Below, piece by piece: positions 1 through 6,509 of a stretch of DNA of 6,629 bases (within the stretch, counting starts at the first letter, position 1; the number at the start of each line of letters is the position of its first letter). This stretch comes from Alphaproteobacteria bacterium (GTDB lineage: Bacteria > Pseudomonadota > Alphaproteobacteria > Rhodobacterales > Rhodobacteraceae), in the NCBI GenBank assembly GCA_030424705.1, contig JAUHWJ010000115.1, positions 1 through 6,629 of the forward strand, given 5' to 3'. A program made the position numbers and the translations under genes. The notes beneath the pieces are model-generated. The model did not search any database, had not been told where the DNA came from, and saw nothing but the letters and a program-made list of their open reading frames with translations.

Positions 1-1537
1 CGCTCGTCGCCTCGTCGAGGAGCAGGATCGGCGCGTCGCGCAGGATCGCGCGGGCGATGGCGATGCGCTGCTTCTGCCCGCCGGAGAGCATCACTCCCCG
101 CTCCCCCACGAAGCTGTCATAACCTTCGGGGAGCGCGGCGATGAACTCATGCGCCGCCGCCGCCTTCGCCGCCGCCTCCACATCGGCGTCAGAGGCGCCC
201 GGCCGGCCGAAGCGGATGTTCTCCCGCGCCGAGGCGGCGAAGATCACCGGCTCCTGCGGCACGAGCGCGATGCGCGCGCGGAGCGCCGCCGGATCCATCT
301 CCGCGATGTCCGCCCCATCGACGAGGATGCGCCCGGAGCCGATATCGTAGAACCGCTGGAGAAGCTGGAACACCGTCGTCTTGCCCGCCCCCGAAGGGCC
401 CACGAGCGCGACCGTCTCTCCCGGCTTCACATCGAGGTCGAAGCCTTCGAGCGCAGAGACGAGCGGTCGTTGCGGATAGCGGAATCCCACCCCCTCGAAG
501 CGGATCGCGCCCCGCGCCGGCTCGGGGAGCGGCGCCGGGGAAGCCGGCGCCGCCACCGGGTCCGGCGTCTCCAGCAATTCCACGAGCCGCTCCGTCGCGC
601 CCGCGGCGCGCTGCAACTCGCCCCAGATCTCCGACAGCGCGGCCACGGCGCCGGAGACGAGCACGGCGTAGATCAGGAACTGCGCCAATTCCCCCGGGCT
701 CATCGCGCCCGAGCGCACGTCCCGCGCCCCGATCCAGAGCACGCCGACGATCCCGGTGAAGACGAGGAAGATCACGATCGCCGTCATCCAGGAGCGGACG
801 ACGACGCGCCGCCGCGCCGCGTCGAAGGCCTGCTCCGTCAGCGCGCCGAACCGCGAACGGCTCGCGCCCTCGGCGGTGAAGGCGAGCACGGTCTGCGCCG
901 CCAGCAGCGTCTCCGAGGCCTGGGCCGAACTGTCCGCCACCCGGTCCTGGCTCTCCCGGCTGAGGCTCCGCACCCGCCGCCCGAGGATCAGGATCGGGAA
1001 GATCACCAGCGGCACGATGAGGAGCGCGAAGCCCGCCAGCTTCGGCGAGGTCCAGGTCATCAGCGCCATGCCGCCCACGAACATCAGCGCGTTGCGGAGC
1101 GCGATGGAGACGGAGGAAGAGATGACGGAGAGGAGCAGCGTCGTGTCCGTCGTGAGGCGGGAGATCACCTCCCCCGTCATCGCCCGCTCGTAGAACCCCG
1201 GGCTCATGCCGATCACATGATCGTAGACCGCCCGGCGGATGTCGGCGATCACCCGCTCCCCTAGCCGGGTCACCAGCCAGAAGCGCAGCGCGGTCGCCAC
1301 CGCAAGCAGCGCGGCGATGCCGATGGCCCCGGCGAAATACTGGTCCATCAGCGCCGCGTTCTCCTCCGCGAACCCGTCCACCACCCGGCGCACCGCGAGC
1401 GGCAGGATCAGGCTCAGCACGGCGGTGGAGACGAGCGCCGCCAGGGCCGCGAGCACCGTGCCGCGATAGGGCGCGAGGAACGGGGCCAGCGCACGGAGCG
1501 GTTTTACGGTCTTCGACTTGGCTCTGATCTCGGTCAT
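1..1537 (-). CDS. ABC transporter, fused permease/ATPase (MsbA-like exporter), C-terminus cut by the window
   Basis: This is a half-transporter with an N-terminal membrane domain and a C-terminal ATPase, which should dimerise in the inner membrane and export a lipid, drug or other hydrophobic substrate; the substrate cannot be read from the sequence. Membrane helices occupy about residues 20-300 (for example near 28-48 and 76-93, then several more). The nucleotide-binding domain starts near residue 345, with Walker A GPSGAGKT at about 380-387, Q-loop VPQEP around Gln428, the signature LSGGQ at 484-488 and Walker B ILLLDEA with Asp508 and Glu509. The frame is open from the ATG at 1537 to base 2, giving 512 residues. 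Relatives have about 590-620, so the D-loop, H-loop and last 80-100 residues lie off the left edge. The start is supported by a strong GGGAGGG ribosome site three bases upstream. Family call is secure; MsbA-type lipid export versus multidrug export is open. Confidence 0.95.
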   Translation of the reverse strand, partial: MTEIRAKSKTVKPLRALAPFLAPYRGTVLAALAALVSTAVLSLILPLAVRRVVDGFAEENAALMDQYFAGAIGIAALLAVATALRFWLVTRLGERVIADIRRAVYDHVIGMSPGFYERAMTGEVISRLTTDTTLLLSVISSSVSIALRNALMFVGGMALMTWTSPKLAGFALLIVPLVIFPILILGRRVRSLSRESQDRVADSSAQASETLLAAQTVLAFTAEGASRSRFGALTEQAFDAARRRVVVRSWMTAIVIFLVFTGIVGVLWIGARDVRSGAMSPGELAQFLIYAVLVSGAVAALSEIWGELQRAAGATERLVELLETPDPVAAPASPAPLPEPARGAIRFEGVGFRYPQRPLVSALEGFDLDVKPGETVALVGPSGAGKTTVFQLLQRFYDIGSGRILVDGADIAEMDPAALRARIALVPQEPVIFAASARENIRFGRPGASDADVEAAAKAAAAHEFIAALPEGYDSFVGERGVMLSGGQKQRIAIARAILRDAPILLLDEATS

Positions 1538-1556
1538 CGTCCCTCCCGGCGGGCCG

Positions 1557-1585
1557 ATCTAACCGGCGGGCGGGGCGCGGAGCAA
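1557..1585 (-). promoter_or_regulatory. Probable sigma-70 type promoter of the ABC exporter gene
   Basis: On the minus strand a TTGCTC -35 element (1585-1580) is followed after exactly 17 bases by a TTAGAT -10 element (1562-1557). Transcription would begin near 1550, leaving a leader of about 13 bases that still contains the GGGAGGG ribosome site at 1541-1547. The spacing is ideal and both boxes resemble the housekeeping consensus, but there is no experimental support. Confidence 0.5.
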
Positions 1586-1717
1586 GGCGGCGGACCGCGG
1601 CTTGCCGACGCGCACATGCGAATCACCCCATTTTCGCGTTATATGGCGCGCATTCGCAGAGTGTTCTTCACGTATTCGACAGGCGCATGGTCCCGCGCCG
1701 CCGCAGCGGAAGCCCCG

Positions 1718-2350
1718 ATGGTCTCGATGATCCTTCGCGACACGGTCGACGCCGCCCTTGCCGATCCGGGGGCCGCGGAGGGATTCCGCCGCCGCGTCTC
1801 CGCCCTCGCCGCGGCGCAGGGCGTCTCGCTTCGACCGGAAGATGAGGCGACGATCGCGGAGATGGGCGCCCGCTATGTGCGCGAGACGGTTCGGCTCATC
1901 GAATCCTGCGCCACTGCGGCGGGGCAGGCGCGGGCGGACGCGATGATGAAGCCGCTGACCGGCGCGGCGGAGGGCTTCTTCCTCCGCCCGCCGCCCGGTC
2001 TGCCGGAGCCGCGAGGGCTCTTCGGCATGATCTGCGCCGCCTTCCTTGCCCGTTCCACGCTCCGCGCCGTCTCCGAGGCGACGCGCCTCCGCCGCGGCTT
2101 TCCCCTCATCGCGGCGGACCCGCATCCCGAGGCGGGGACGATCCGCGCCCTGCTTGGCGAAGGGCTCGCCCGCTCGCTCGACGCGCTGGTGGAGGATGCG
2201 CTCTCCGCCCCCGGCCTCCGGCATTTCGCGAACATGGCCTGGACCCTCCAGAACTCCCTGCACGCGACCGGAAGGATCTCCGAATGGGGCCCGACCTGGG
2301 CGGACGAGATGGCCAGGCGGAGCGCGCGGATCGGCTTCAGATTGTCCTGA
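1718..2350 (+). CDS. Hypothetical protein, helix-rich, 210 residues
   Basis: I do not recognise this protein. It starts MVSMILRDTVDAALAD and is predicted to be mostly alpha-helical and soluble, with no signal peptide, no clear membrane segment and no cysteine or histidine cluster suggesting metal binding. A Pro-rich break (LRPPPGLPEP) in the middle separates an N-terminal helical half from a C-terminal half containing FANMAWTLQNSLHATGR. The frame is open further upstream to an ATG at 1616, but that ATG has no ribosome site. The stretch 1621-1680 is AT-richer, with TTATAT at 1639, and looks regulatory. The ATG at 1718 has CGGAAG (1707-1712) five bases upstream, so it is preferred; 1727 is a second choice. 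The gene is divergent from the ABC exporter and its end overlaps the convergent lysozyme-like gene by 14 bases. G/C-ending codon use throughout supports it as coding. Confidence 0.7.
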   Translation: MVSMILRDTVDAALADPGAAEGFRRRVSALAAAQGVSLRPEDEATIAEMGARYVRETVRLIESCATAAGQARADAMMKPLTGAAEGFFLRPPPGLPEPRGLFGMICAAFLARSTLRAVSEATRLRRGFPLIAADPHPEAGTIRALLGEGLARSLDALVEDALSAPGLRHFANMAWTLQNSLHATGRISEWGPTWADEMARRSARIGFRLS

Positions 2351-3149
2351 ACGCCCGCTGCGGCGCGACGACCTCCCCCGCCCGGATCATCGCCTTCAGC
2401 ACCGTCGCCGCCCCCGCCTGGCGGGAGACGGCCTCGGGATCGTAAACCCCGTCCTTCACGTATTTCCCCGCCCGGTACTGGTTGGAGAAGCTCCAGAGAT
2501 AGGGCGTCGGCGCCCCGCGGCGGCGATAGCCGAAGCCGTTATAGCGTTCGAGTTCGAAGAGGAGCCGCGCCAGCGTCCAGTCCGCGATCCGGTGCAGCCC
2601 GTGGCCGCGCAGCGCGTCCGCCGCGCTCTCCTCCCACGAAAAGGGCGGCTCCCCCCTCGCGGGCCGCCCGGCCGGAACGCGCACCGTCCGCGCCGTCAGC
2701 GGGTCGCCGTTATGGAGATGGCGGGAGAAGTCGAACCCCGCCTCCAGCCCGTGCGTGAGCCCGGTGAAGACCCATGGAACCCCCGTCTCCGCCTCCGCCG
2801 CGCGATAGGCCTCCGCCCCGCGCTTGAGCCGGGCGCGGAAGGCGGCGATTTCGTGCGCGCGCTCGGCGAGCGGCTCCGCCGCGTCGAACATCGCCTCGTA
2901 TTCCGCCCCGATCTCCTCGAACCGGGTCGCGCGGGAGACGAAGAGAGCGGCCCGCGGCGGAGCCGAAGGCTGCGCCGCCTCCGCCGCCGGGCGCGGCTCC
3001 AGCGCGGCTCGGGCCCGGGAGAGCGTCGCGGCGCGAAGGCCGCGCAGCGCCTCCCGCGCCGCCTCCCGCAGGGGCCGTGCGGCGTGCGGGTCGCGGGAGA
3101 GCGCGTAAAGAGCGGCCATGTCCAGCCCGGCGAGGTTCATGCGGTTCAT
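2337..3149 (-). CDS. Lysozyme-family-like protein (putative peptidoglycan hydrolase)
   Basis: Residues 125-253 match, from memory, a lysozyme-like domain found in many cyanobacterial, proteobacterial and phage-related proteins that are usually annotated as lysozyme family or peptidoglycan-binding. Visible hallmarks are PWVFTGLTHGLEAGFDF (125-141) with a candidate catalytic Glu136 after His133, the block HLHNGDPLTARTVRVPAGRP (144-163), PPFSWEESA (168-176), ERYNGFGYR (201-209) and PYLWSFSNQYRAGKYV (216-231). The expected role is cleavage of the peptidoglycan glycan strand. The N-terminal 120 residues are Ala/Arg/Glu-rich and helical. There is no signal peptide, so the route to the cell wall is unclear. 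The start at 3149 is fixed by AAGGAG eight bases upstream and by an ATGA overlap with the preceding lipoprotein gene, which implies coupled translation. Length is 270 residues. Domain recognition is good; enzymatic activity and substrate are inferred. Confidence 0.75.
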   Translation of the reverse strand: MNRMNLAGLDMAALYALSRDPHAARPLREAAREALRGLRAATLSRARAALEPRPAAEAAQPSAPPRAALFVSRATRFEEIGAEYEAMFDAAEPLAERAHEIAAFRARLKRGAEAYRAAEAETGVPWVFTGLTHGLEAGFDFSRHLHNGDPLTARTVRVPAGRPARGEPPFSWEESAADALRGHGLHRIADWTLARLLFELERYNGFGYRRRGAPTPYLWSFSNQYRAGKYVKDGVYDPEAVSRQAGAATVLKAMIRAGEVVAPQRAFRTI

Positions 3150-3808
3150 TCTCCGGTCTCCTTGGCGGCGAGCGCGGCTTCATAGGCTTCAAGGGCGCGG
3201 AGCGCGGCGGAGAAGCGCATGTTCGCAGTTCTCCATTCGGCCCGCGCCGCCTCCGCCGCCTTGAGGCGCCGGCCGAGCGCGGCGGCCTCCGCCGCATTCA
3301 GGGGAAGGCCGCCCGCCTCCATCACGGCGGCGAAGGAGCCTGCGCCCCAGCCCGGACCCTCTGCAGCGAGAAGCGCGGCGAGCTCCCGCTCCGCCGCCGC
3401 GAAGTCCCGCGCCGCCGCCGCGCCCTGCGGCGCGGCCCGCCCCGCGAGCGGATCGAACAGCGCGTCCATCGCGGAAAGGAACCGCGCCTCTTCCGCCGCC
3501 GCGCCCGCTTCCGCCATGGCCGCGGCGAGCGCGCGGAGCCGCGGCATTTCGGAGACGAGCGCGGTTCGGTCCCCCTTCGGCGCCACGCAGCGCGCGCGCA
3601 GCGCCTCTACGGCGTAGCGCATGGCGCAGTCCGACTCCGCCTGCCGCGCCGCGCCGCCGAAGGCCGGCGCCAGCGCGTCGAGCGCAAGGAGCCCGGCGCC
3701 GCGCGGGCCGATGACGACCGGCGCGCGGTCGAACGCGCCGTCGGGCGCGCAGGCCGAGAGGAAGAGCGCCGCGCCCGAAAGGGCGGCGCGAAGGGTTGAG
3801 ATGTCCAT
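3146..3808 (-). CDS. Predicted lipoprotein, alanine-rich, helical
   Basis: The N-terminus has one arginine, a hydrophobic stretch (ALSGAALFL) and the lipobox LSAC with the acylated cysteine at residue 20. The residue after it is alanine, not aspartate, which by the general rule favours the outer membrane. The mature part is about one third alanine and predicted to form long helices, possibly coiled coils, at about 85-125 and 165-215. Two further cysteines (61 and 74) could form a disulfide in the periplasm. I recognise no family. The start at 3808 has GGAGA five bases upstream. Its stop codon overlaps the start of the lysozyme-like gene (ATGA), so the two proteins are probably made together; a periplasmic partner, anchor or regulator of the hydrolase is an inference from this linkage only. 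Confidence 0.75.
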   Translation of the reverse strand: MDISTLRAALSGAALFLSACAPDGAFDRAPVVIGPRGAGLLALDALAPAFGGAARQAESDCAMRYAVEALRARCVAPKGDRTALVSEMPRLRALAAAMAEAGAAAEEARFLSAMDALFDPLAGRAAPQGAAAARDFAAAERELAALLAAEGPGWGAGSFAAVMEAGGLPLNAAEAAALGRRLKAAEAARAEWRTANMRFSAALRALEAYEAALAAKETGE

Positions 3809-3843
3809 GTCTGTCTCCGGCGGCTGCGGAGAGCAGGGTTAAC

Positions 3844-3853
3844 GGAAGCTTCC
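3844..3853. repeat. Perfect 10-base palindrome upstream of the lipoprotein gene
   Basis: GGAAGCTTCC is a perfect palindrome 36 bases upstream of the lipoprotein start, in the 156-base gap shared with metG. A second TTTCC half-site follows at 3857-3861. This gap is AT-richer here than the surrounding DNA, so it may be an operator or part of the minus-strand promoter; no clear -35/-10 pair is visible for that strand. A chance palindrome is possible. Confidence 0.25.
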
Positions 3854-3930
3854 TAATTTCCGGCGAATCGAGCGCGCGTTGCGTGCGCCGCGCGGTCTTT
3901 CGCGCCCGTCTCGCCCTTCCTGCGCCGATC

Positions 3931-3940
3931 CGCTATAGCG
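3931..3940 (+). promoter_or_regulatory. metG: Candidate -10 region of the metG promoter
   Basis: CGCTATAGCG contains a TATAGC or CTATAG -10-like hexamer about 30 bases before the metG ATG, which would give a leader of roughly 20 bases holding the CGGAGG ribosome site at 3954-3959. The ten bases are themselves a perfect palindrome. The matching -35 region is poor. A similar CGCTATCTG element sits at the same distance before the Popeye-like gene. Confidence 0.35.
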
Positions 3941-3964
3941 CGCCCACAAGTCTCGGAGGCCTCG

Positions 3965-5683
3965 ATGGCGCGCATCCTCATCACGTCCGCCCTTCCCTAT
4001 ATCAACGGGATCAAGCATCTCGGGAATCTCGTCGGTTCGCAGCTGCCGGCGGACCTTCACGCCCGCTACATGCGCGCCCGCGGCCACGAGGTGCTCTTCA
4101 TCTGCGCGACGGATGAGCACGGAACCCCGGCGGAGCTCGCCGCCGCGAAGGCCGGCGAGCCCGTGGCCGAATACTGCGCCCGCATGTGGCGCGTGCAGAA
4201 GGACATCGCGGACGGATTCCGCCTCTCCTTCGACCATTTCGGCCGCTCCTCCTCGGACCGGAACCGCCGCCTGACCCAGCATTTCGCGGAGCGGCTCTCG
4301 GCCGCGGGCCTGATCGACGAGGTAATGGAGCGGCAGGTCTATTCGAAGGCGGACGGCCGCTTCCTCCCCGACCGCTACATCGAGGGGACCTGCCCGAACT
4401 GCGGCTATGAGAAAGCCCGCGGCGACCAGTGCGAGAACTGCACCAAGCAGCTCGACCCGACGGACCTCATCAACCCCCGCTCCGCCATTTCCGGCTCCAC
4501 CGATCTGGAAGTGCGGGAGACGAAGCACCTCCATCTCCGCCAGTCCGCCATGCGCGCGCATCTCCGCGATTGGATCGACACGCGGGAGGGTTGGCCGGTC
4601 CTCACCACCTCCATCGCCCGGAAATGGCTGGATGACGGCGAGGGCCTGCAGGACCGGTCGATCACCCGCGATCTCGACTGGGGCATCCCCGTGCAAAAGG
4701 GGGAGAAGCCATGGCCTGGCATGGAGGGCAAGGTCTTCTACGTCTGGTTCGACGCCCCCATCGAATACATTGCCGCGACGGCGGAATGGGCGGACGCGCA
4801 CGGGCTGGGCGAGGATGGCTGGCGCCGCTGGTGGCGCGCGGATGAGGGCGCGGGCGACGTCCGCTACACGCAGTTCATGGGGAAGGACAACGTGCCCTTC
4901 CACACCCTCTCTTTCCCCGCCACGCTGATGGGCTCGGCCGAGCCGTGGAAGCTCGTAGACTACATCAAGAGCTTCAACTATCTCAATTACGAGGGCGGGA
5001 AATTCTCTACCTCCTCCGGCCGCGGCGTGTTCATGGACCAGGCGCTGGAGATCCTGCCCGCCGATTACTGGCGCTGGTGGCTTCTCTCCAACGTCCCCGA
5101 AAGCTCGGATTCCGACTTCACGTGGGAGAGCTTCCAGAACGGCGTGAACAAGGACCTGGCGGATGTGCTGGGCAACTTCGTCTCCCGCATCACCAAATTC
5201 TGCCGCTCCCGTTTCGGGGAGGCTCTGCCCGAGGGCGGCGCGCCGGGGCCGGAGGAGGCGGAGCTTGCGGCGGAACTGTCCCGGCGCCTTGCGGAGTATG
5301 AGCGTGCGATGGAGGCGATCGAGGTCCGCCGTGCGGCGCAGGCGCTTCGCGCGATCTGGGTCGCGGGCAACGAATATCTTCAGCGCGCCGCGCCCTGGAC
5401 GAAGATGAAGGAAAGCCCGGAGGAGGCGGCGATGATCGTCCGTACAGGCCTCAACCTCGTCCGCCTCTACGCCATCCTCTCCCGCCCCTTCATCCCGGAC
5501 GCTGCGGGCGCGATGCTAACCGCGCTCGGCCTGACGGAGAACGAACCCTGGCCGGAAAGCGCGGAGGCGGCGCTCGCCGCCCTCCCCTCCGGCCACGCCT
5601 TCACGACGCCGGACGTCCTCTTCGCCAAGCTGGACGACGAACGGCGGGAGGCGCTGGAGGCCCGCTTCGCCGGAAAGGGCTGA
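3965..5683 (+). CDS. metG: Methionyl-tRNA synthetase
   Basis: This class I enzyme charges tRNA-Met and initiator tRNA with methionine in the cytoplasm, using ATP. The catalytic Rossmann fold opens with [12 protein letters not shown], where HLGN (18-21) is the HIGH-type motif, followed by ATDEHGT (48-54). A single zinc knuckle of the E. coli type is seen as CPNC (143-146) and CENC (156-159). WFDAPIEYI (261-269) and MGKDNVPFH (305-313) are typical MetRS blocks. The KMSKS loop reads KFSTS (346-350). The anticodon-binding helical domain follows from about residue 385, including a conserved [14 protein letters not shown]. At 572 residues it lacks the C-terminal tRNA-binding (EMAPII-like) domain of the 677-residue E. 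coli enzyme; other Rhodobacterales enzymes, as I recall, are equally short, so this is not a truncation. The start has CGGAGG five bases upstream. It is divergent from the lipoprotein pair and probably monocistronic, with 79 bases to the next gene. Confidence 0.97.
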   Translation: MARILITSALPYINGIKHLGNLVGSQLPADLHARYMRARGHEVLFICATDEHGTPAELAAAKAGEPVAEYCARMWRVQKDIADGFRLSFDHFGRSSSDRNRRLTQHFAERLSAAGLIDEVMERQVYSKADGRFLPDRYIEGTCPNCGYEKARGDQCENCTKQLDPTDLINPRSAISGSTDLEVRETKHLHLRQSAMRAHLRDWIDTREGWPVLTTSIARKWLDDGEGLQDRSITRDLDWGIPVQKGEKPWPGMEGKVFYVWFDAPIEYIAATAEWADAHGLGEDGWRRWWRADEGAGDVRYTQFMGKDNVPFHTLSFPATLMGSAEPWKLVDYIKSFNYLNYEGGKFSTSSGRGVFMDQALEILPADYWRWWLLSNVPESSDSDFTWESFQNGVNKDLADVLGNFVSRITKFCRSRFGEALPEGGAPGPEEAELAAELSRRLAEYERAMEAIEVRRAAQALRAIWVAGNEYLQRAAPWTKMKESPEEAAMIVRTGLNLVRLYAILSRPFIPDAAGAMLTALGLTENEPWPESAEAALAALPSGHAFTTPDVLFAKLDDERREALEARFAGKG

Positions 5684-5701
5684 GCCGCCGCGTGCAGCCC
5701 T
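5676..5701 (+). terminator. Weak hairpin at the end of metG
   Basis: AGGGCTG (5676-5682), which includes most of the stop codon, can pair with CAGCCCT (5695-5701) to give a 7-base-pair stem with a 12-base loop. No T-run follows, so it is not a classical intrinsic terminator; it could slow polymerase or protect the 3' end, or be chance in GC-rich DNA. Confidence 0.2.
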
Positions 5702-5727
5702 GCACTCCCGCTCCACCCCGCGCCGCG

Positions 5728-5733
5728 CTATCT
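5728..5733 (+). promoter_or_regulatory. Candidate -10 element of the Popeye-like gene
   Basis: CTATCT within CGCTATCTG lies about 30 bases before the ATG at 5763, the same placement as the CGCTATAGCG element before metG. No good -35 hexamer is seen at 16-18 bases upstream. If used, the Popeye-like gene and the gene after it would form an operon independent of metG. Confidence 0.3.
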
Positions 5734-5762
5734 GCGGTTGAAAGACAACAGGCGAGGGCGGG

Positions 5763-6509
5763 ATGCAGGCGATCATGGCGGAGACTCTGGCGGGCGGCGG
5801 GTGGCTCCTCGCCTGCGCCACGCTGGCCTATATCCTCGGCTTCCTGTTCCGCGACCAGGCGCTTCTCCGGGCCCTTCTCCTGCTCGGCTCCGCCTTCTAC
5901 ATCGCCTATTACTACATGCGGCCGGAGCCGCTCTGGGGCGCGATCGCGGCGAGCCTCGCGATCAACGCCGCCAATCTCTTCGGGCTGCTGCGGCTTCTCT
6001 ACAGCCGCCATTTCACCATCCTCCCCGCCGCCTCCCGCCCCGTCTTCGCGGCGATGCGCGGGCTCCAGCCCGGCGAGTTCCGCGCGCTTATGCGTCTCGG
6101 CGAACCGGTGGAGCCCGCCCGCGCCCTGAAGCTGACGACCGAAGGCGTCACGCCCGAATATCTCTGGTTCGTCACCCGCGGCGAGGCCACGGCGGAAAAG
6201 GCCGGGCGCCGCTTCGCCATCCCGGAGATGACCTTCATCGGGGAAATCAGCTTCGTGCTGAAGGAGCCCGCCTCCGCCACCGTAGCGCTCGAAGCCGGGG
6301 GCGCCGCGATCCGATGGCGGAGGGGCCGCCTCTCCGCCGCCCTCCGCCGCGCGCCGCAACTCGAGCGCGCGGTGGAGGCCCTCATCGCGCGGGACATGGC
6401 GCGGAAGGTGGCGGACGGGATCCATATCGGCGCCGGCGCCCGGGAAACGGGCGCCCGCGAGGCTGGCGCTCCCGGTCCGCGCGGCTTATCTTCCGCGCAT
6501 GTCGCATGA
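5763..6509 (+). CDS. Popeye-like membrane protein: three transmembrane helices plus cyclic-nucleotide-binding-like domain
   Basis: A short N-terminus leads into three hydrophobic helices at about residues 12-29, 33-52 and 56-79, followed by a cytoplasmic domain at about 85-217. This order, and the local pattern (LYSRHF after helix three, LQPGEFRALM, ATAEKAGRRFAIPEMTFIGE, ALIARDMARKV at the end), matches the layout of animal POPDC proteins, which bind cAMP. FIGEISF (158-164) sits where a phosphate-binding cassette is expected, with the family's Gly-Glu pair (160-161). The canonical Arg of the PRAATV motif is absent: here the segment reads EPASATV. The last 30 residues are a Gly/Ala/Arg tail. 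GAGGG at 5754-5758 is a modest ribosome site; ATG 5775 is an alternative start. The 3' end overlaps the next gene by 11 bases. A generic CNBD/Crp-like sensor is the alternative reading. Fold assignment is from recalled patterns, not a search. Confidence 0.65.
   Translation: MQAIMAETLAGGGWLLACATLAYILGFLFRDQALLRALLLLGSAFYIAYYYMRPEPLWGAIAASLAINAANLFGLLRLLYSRHFTILPAASRPVFAAMRGLQPGEFRALMRLGEPVEPARALKLTTEGVTPEYLWFVTRGEATAEKAGRRFAIPEMTFIGEISFVLKEPASATVALEAGGAAIRWRRGRLSAALRRAPQLERAVEALIARDMARKVADGIHIGAGARETGAREAGAPGPRGLSSAHVA
6435..6455 (+). repeat. Perfect GC hairpin near the end of the Popeye-like gene
   Basis: GGCGCCCG (6435-6442) and CGGGCGCC (6448-6455) form a perfect 8-base-pair stem around a GGAAA loop. 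It lies inside the coding region, about 45 bases before the next start codon, and encodes a GARETGARE repeat. No T-run follows. It could influence coupled translation of the downstream gene, or be a by-product of the short direct repeat. Confidence 0.35.

Noticed and set aside
149..1264. Plus-strand open frame of 371 codons opposite the ABC exporter
   Set aside because: It is antisense to a gene with intact Walker A, signature and Walker B motifs. Its product is a low-complexity Arg/His/Glu-rich string typical of antisense frames in GC-rich DNA.
1616..1717. N-terminal extension of the unknown gene to ATG 1616 or 1643
   Set aside because: No ribosome site at either ATG, and the stretch is AT-richer with a TTATAT element, so it reads as control region.
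1559..2263. Minus-strand open frame of 234 codons opposite the unknown gene
   Set aside because: It would have to be chosen instead of the plus-strand frame, but has Gly/Arg/Glu-rich antisense-like composition and covers the exporter's promoter; the plus frame has a better start and residue mix.
2046..3185. Plus-strand open frame of 379 codons spanning two genes
   Set aside because: It crosses the unknown gene in another frame and the lysozyme-like gene in antisense; Arg/Pro-rich composition and no ribosome site mark it as a shadow.
3839..4903. Minus-strand open frame of 354 codons inside metG
   Set aside because: It lies antisense to an unmistakable MetRS and has no recognisable domain.
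5601..6425. Minus-strand open frame of 274 codons opposite metG end and the Popeye-like gene
   Set aside because: Antisense shadow of low complexity that runs through the metG 3' end and the promoter of the next gene.
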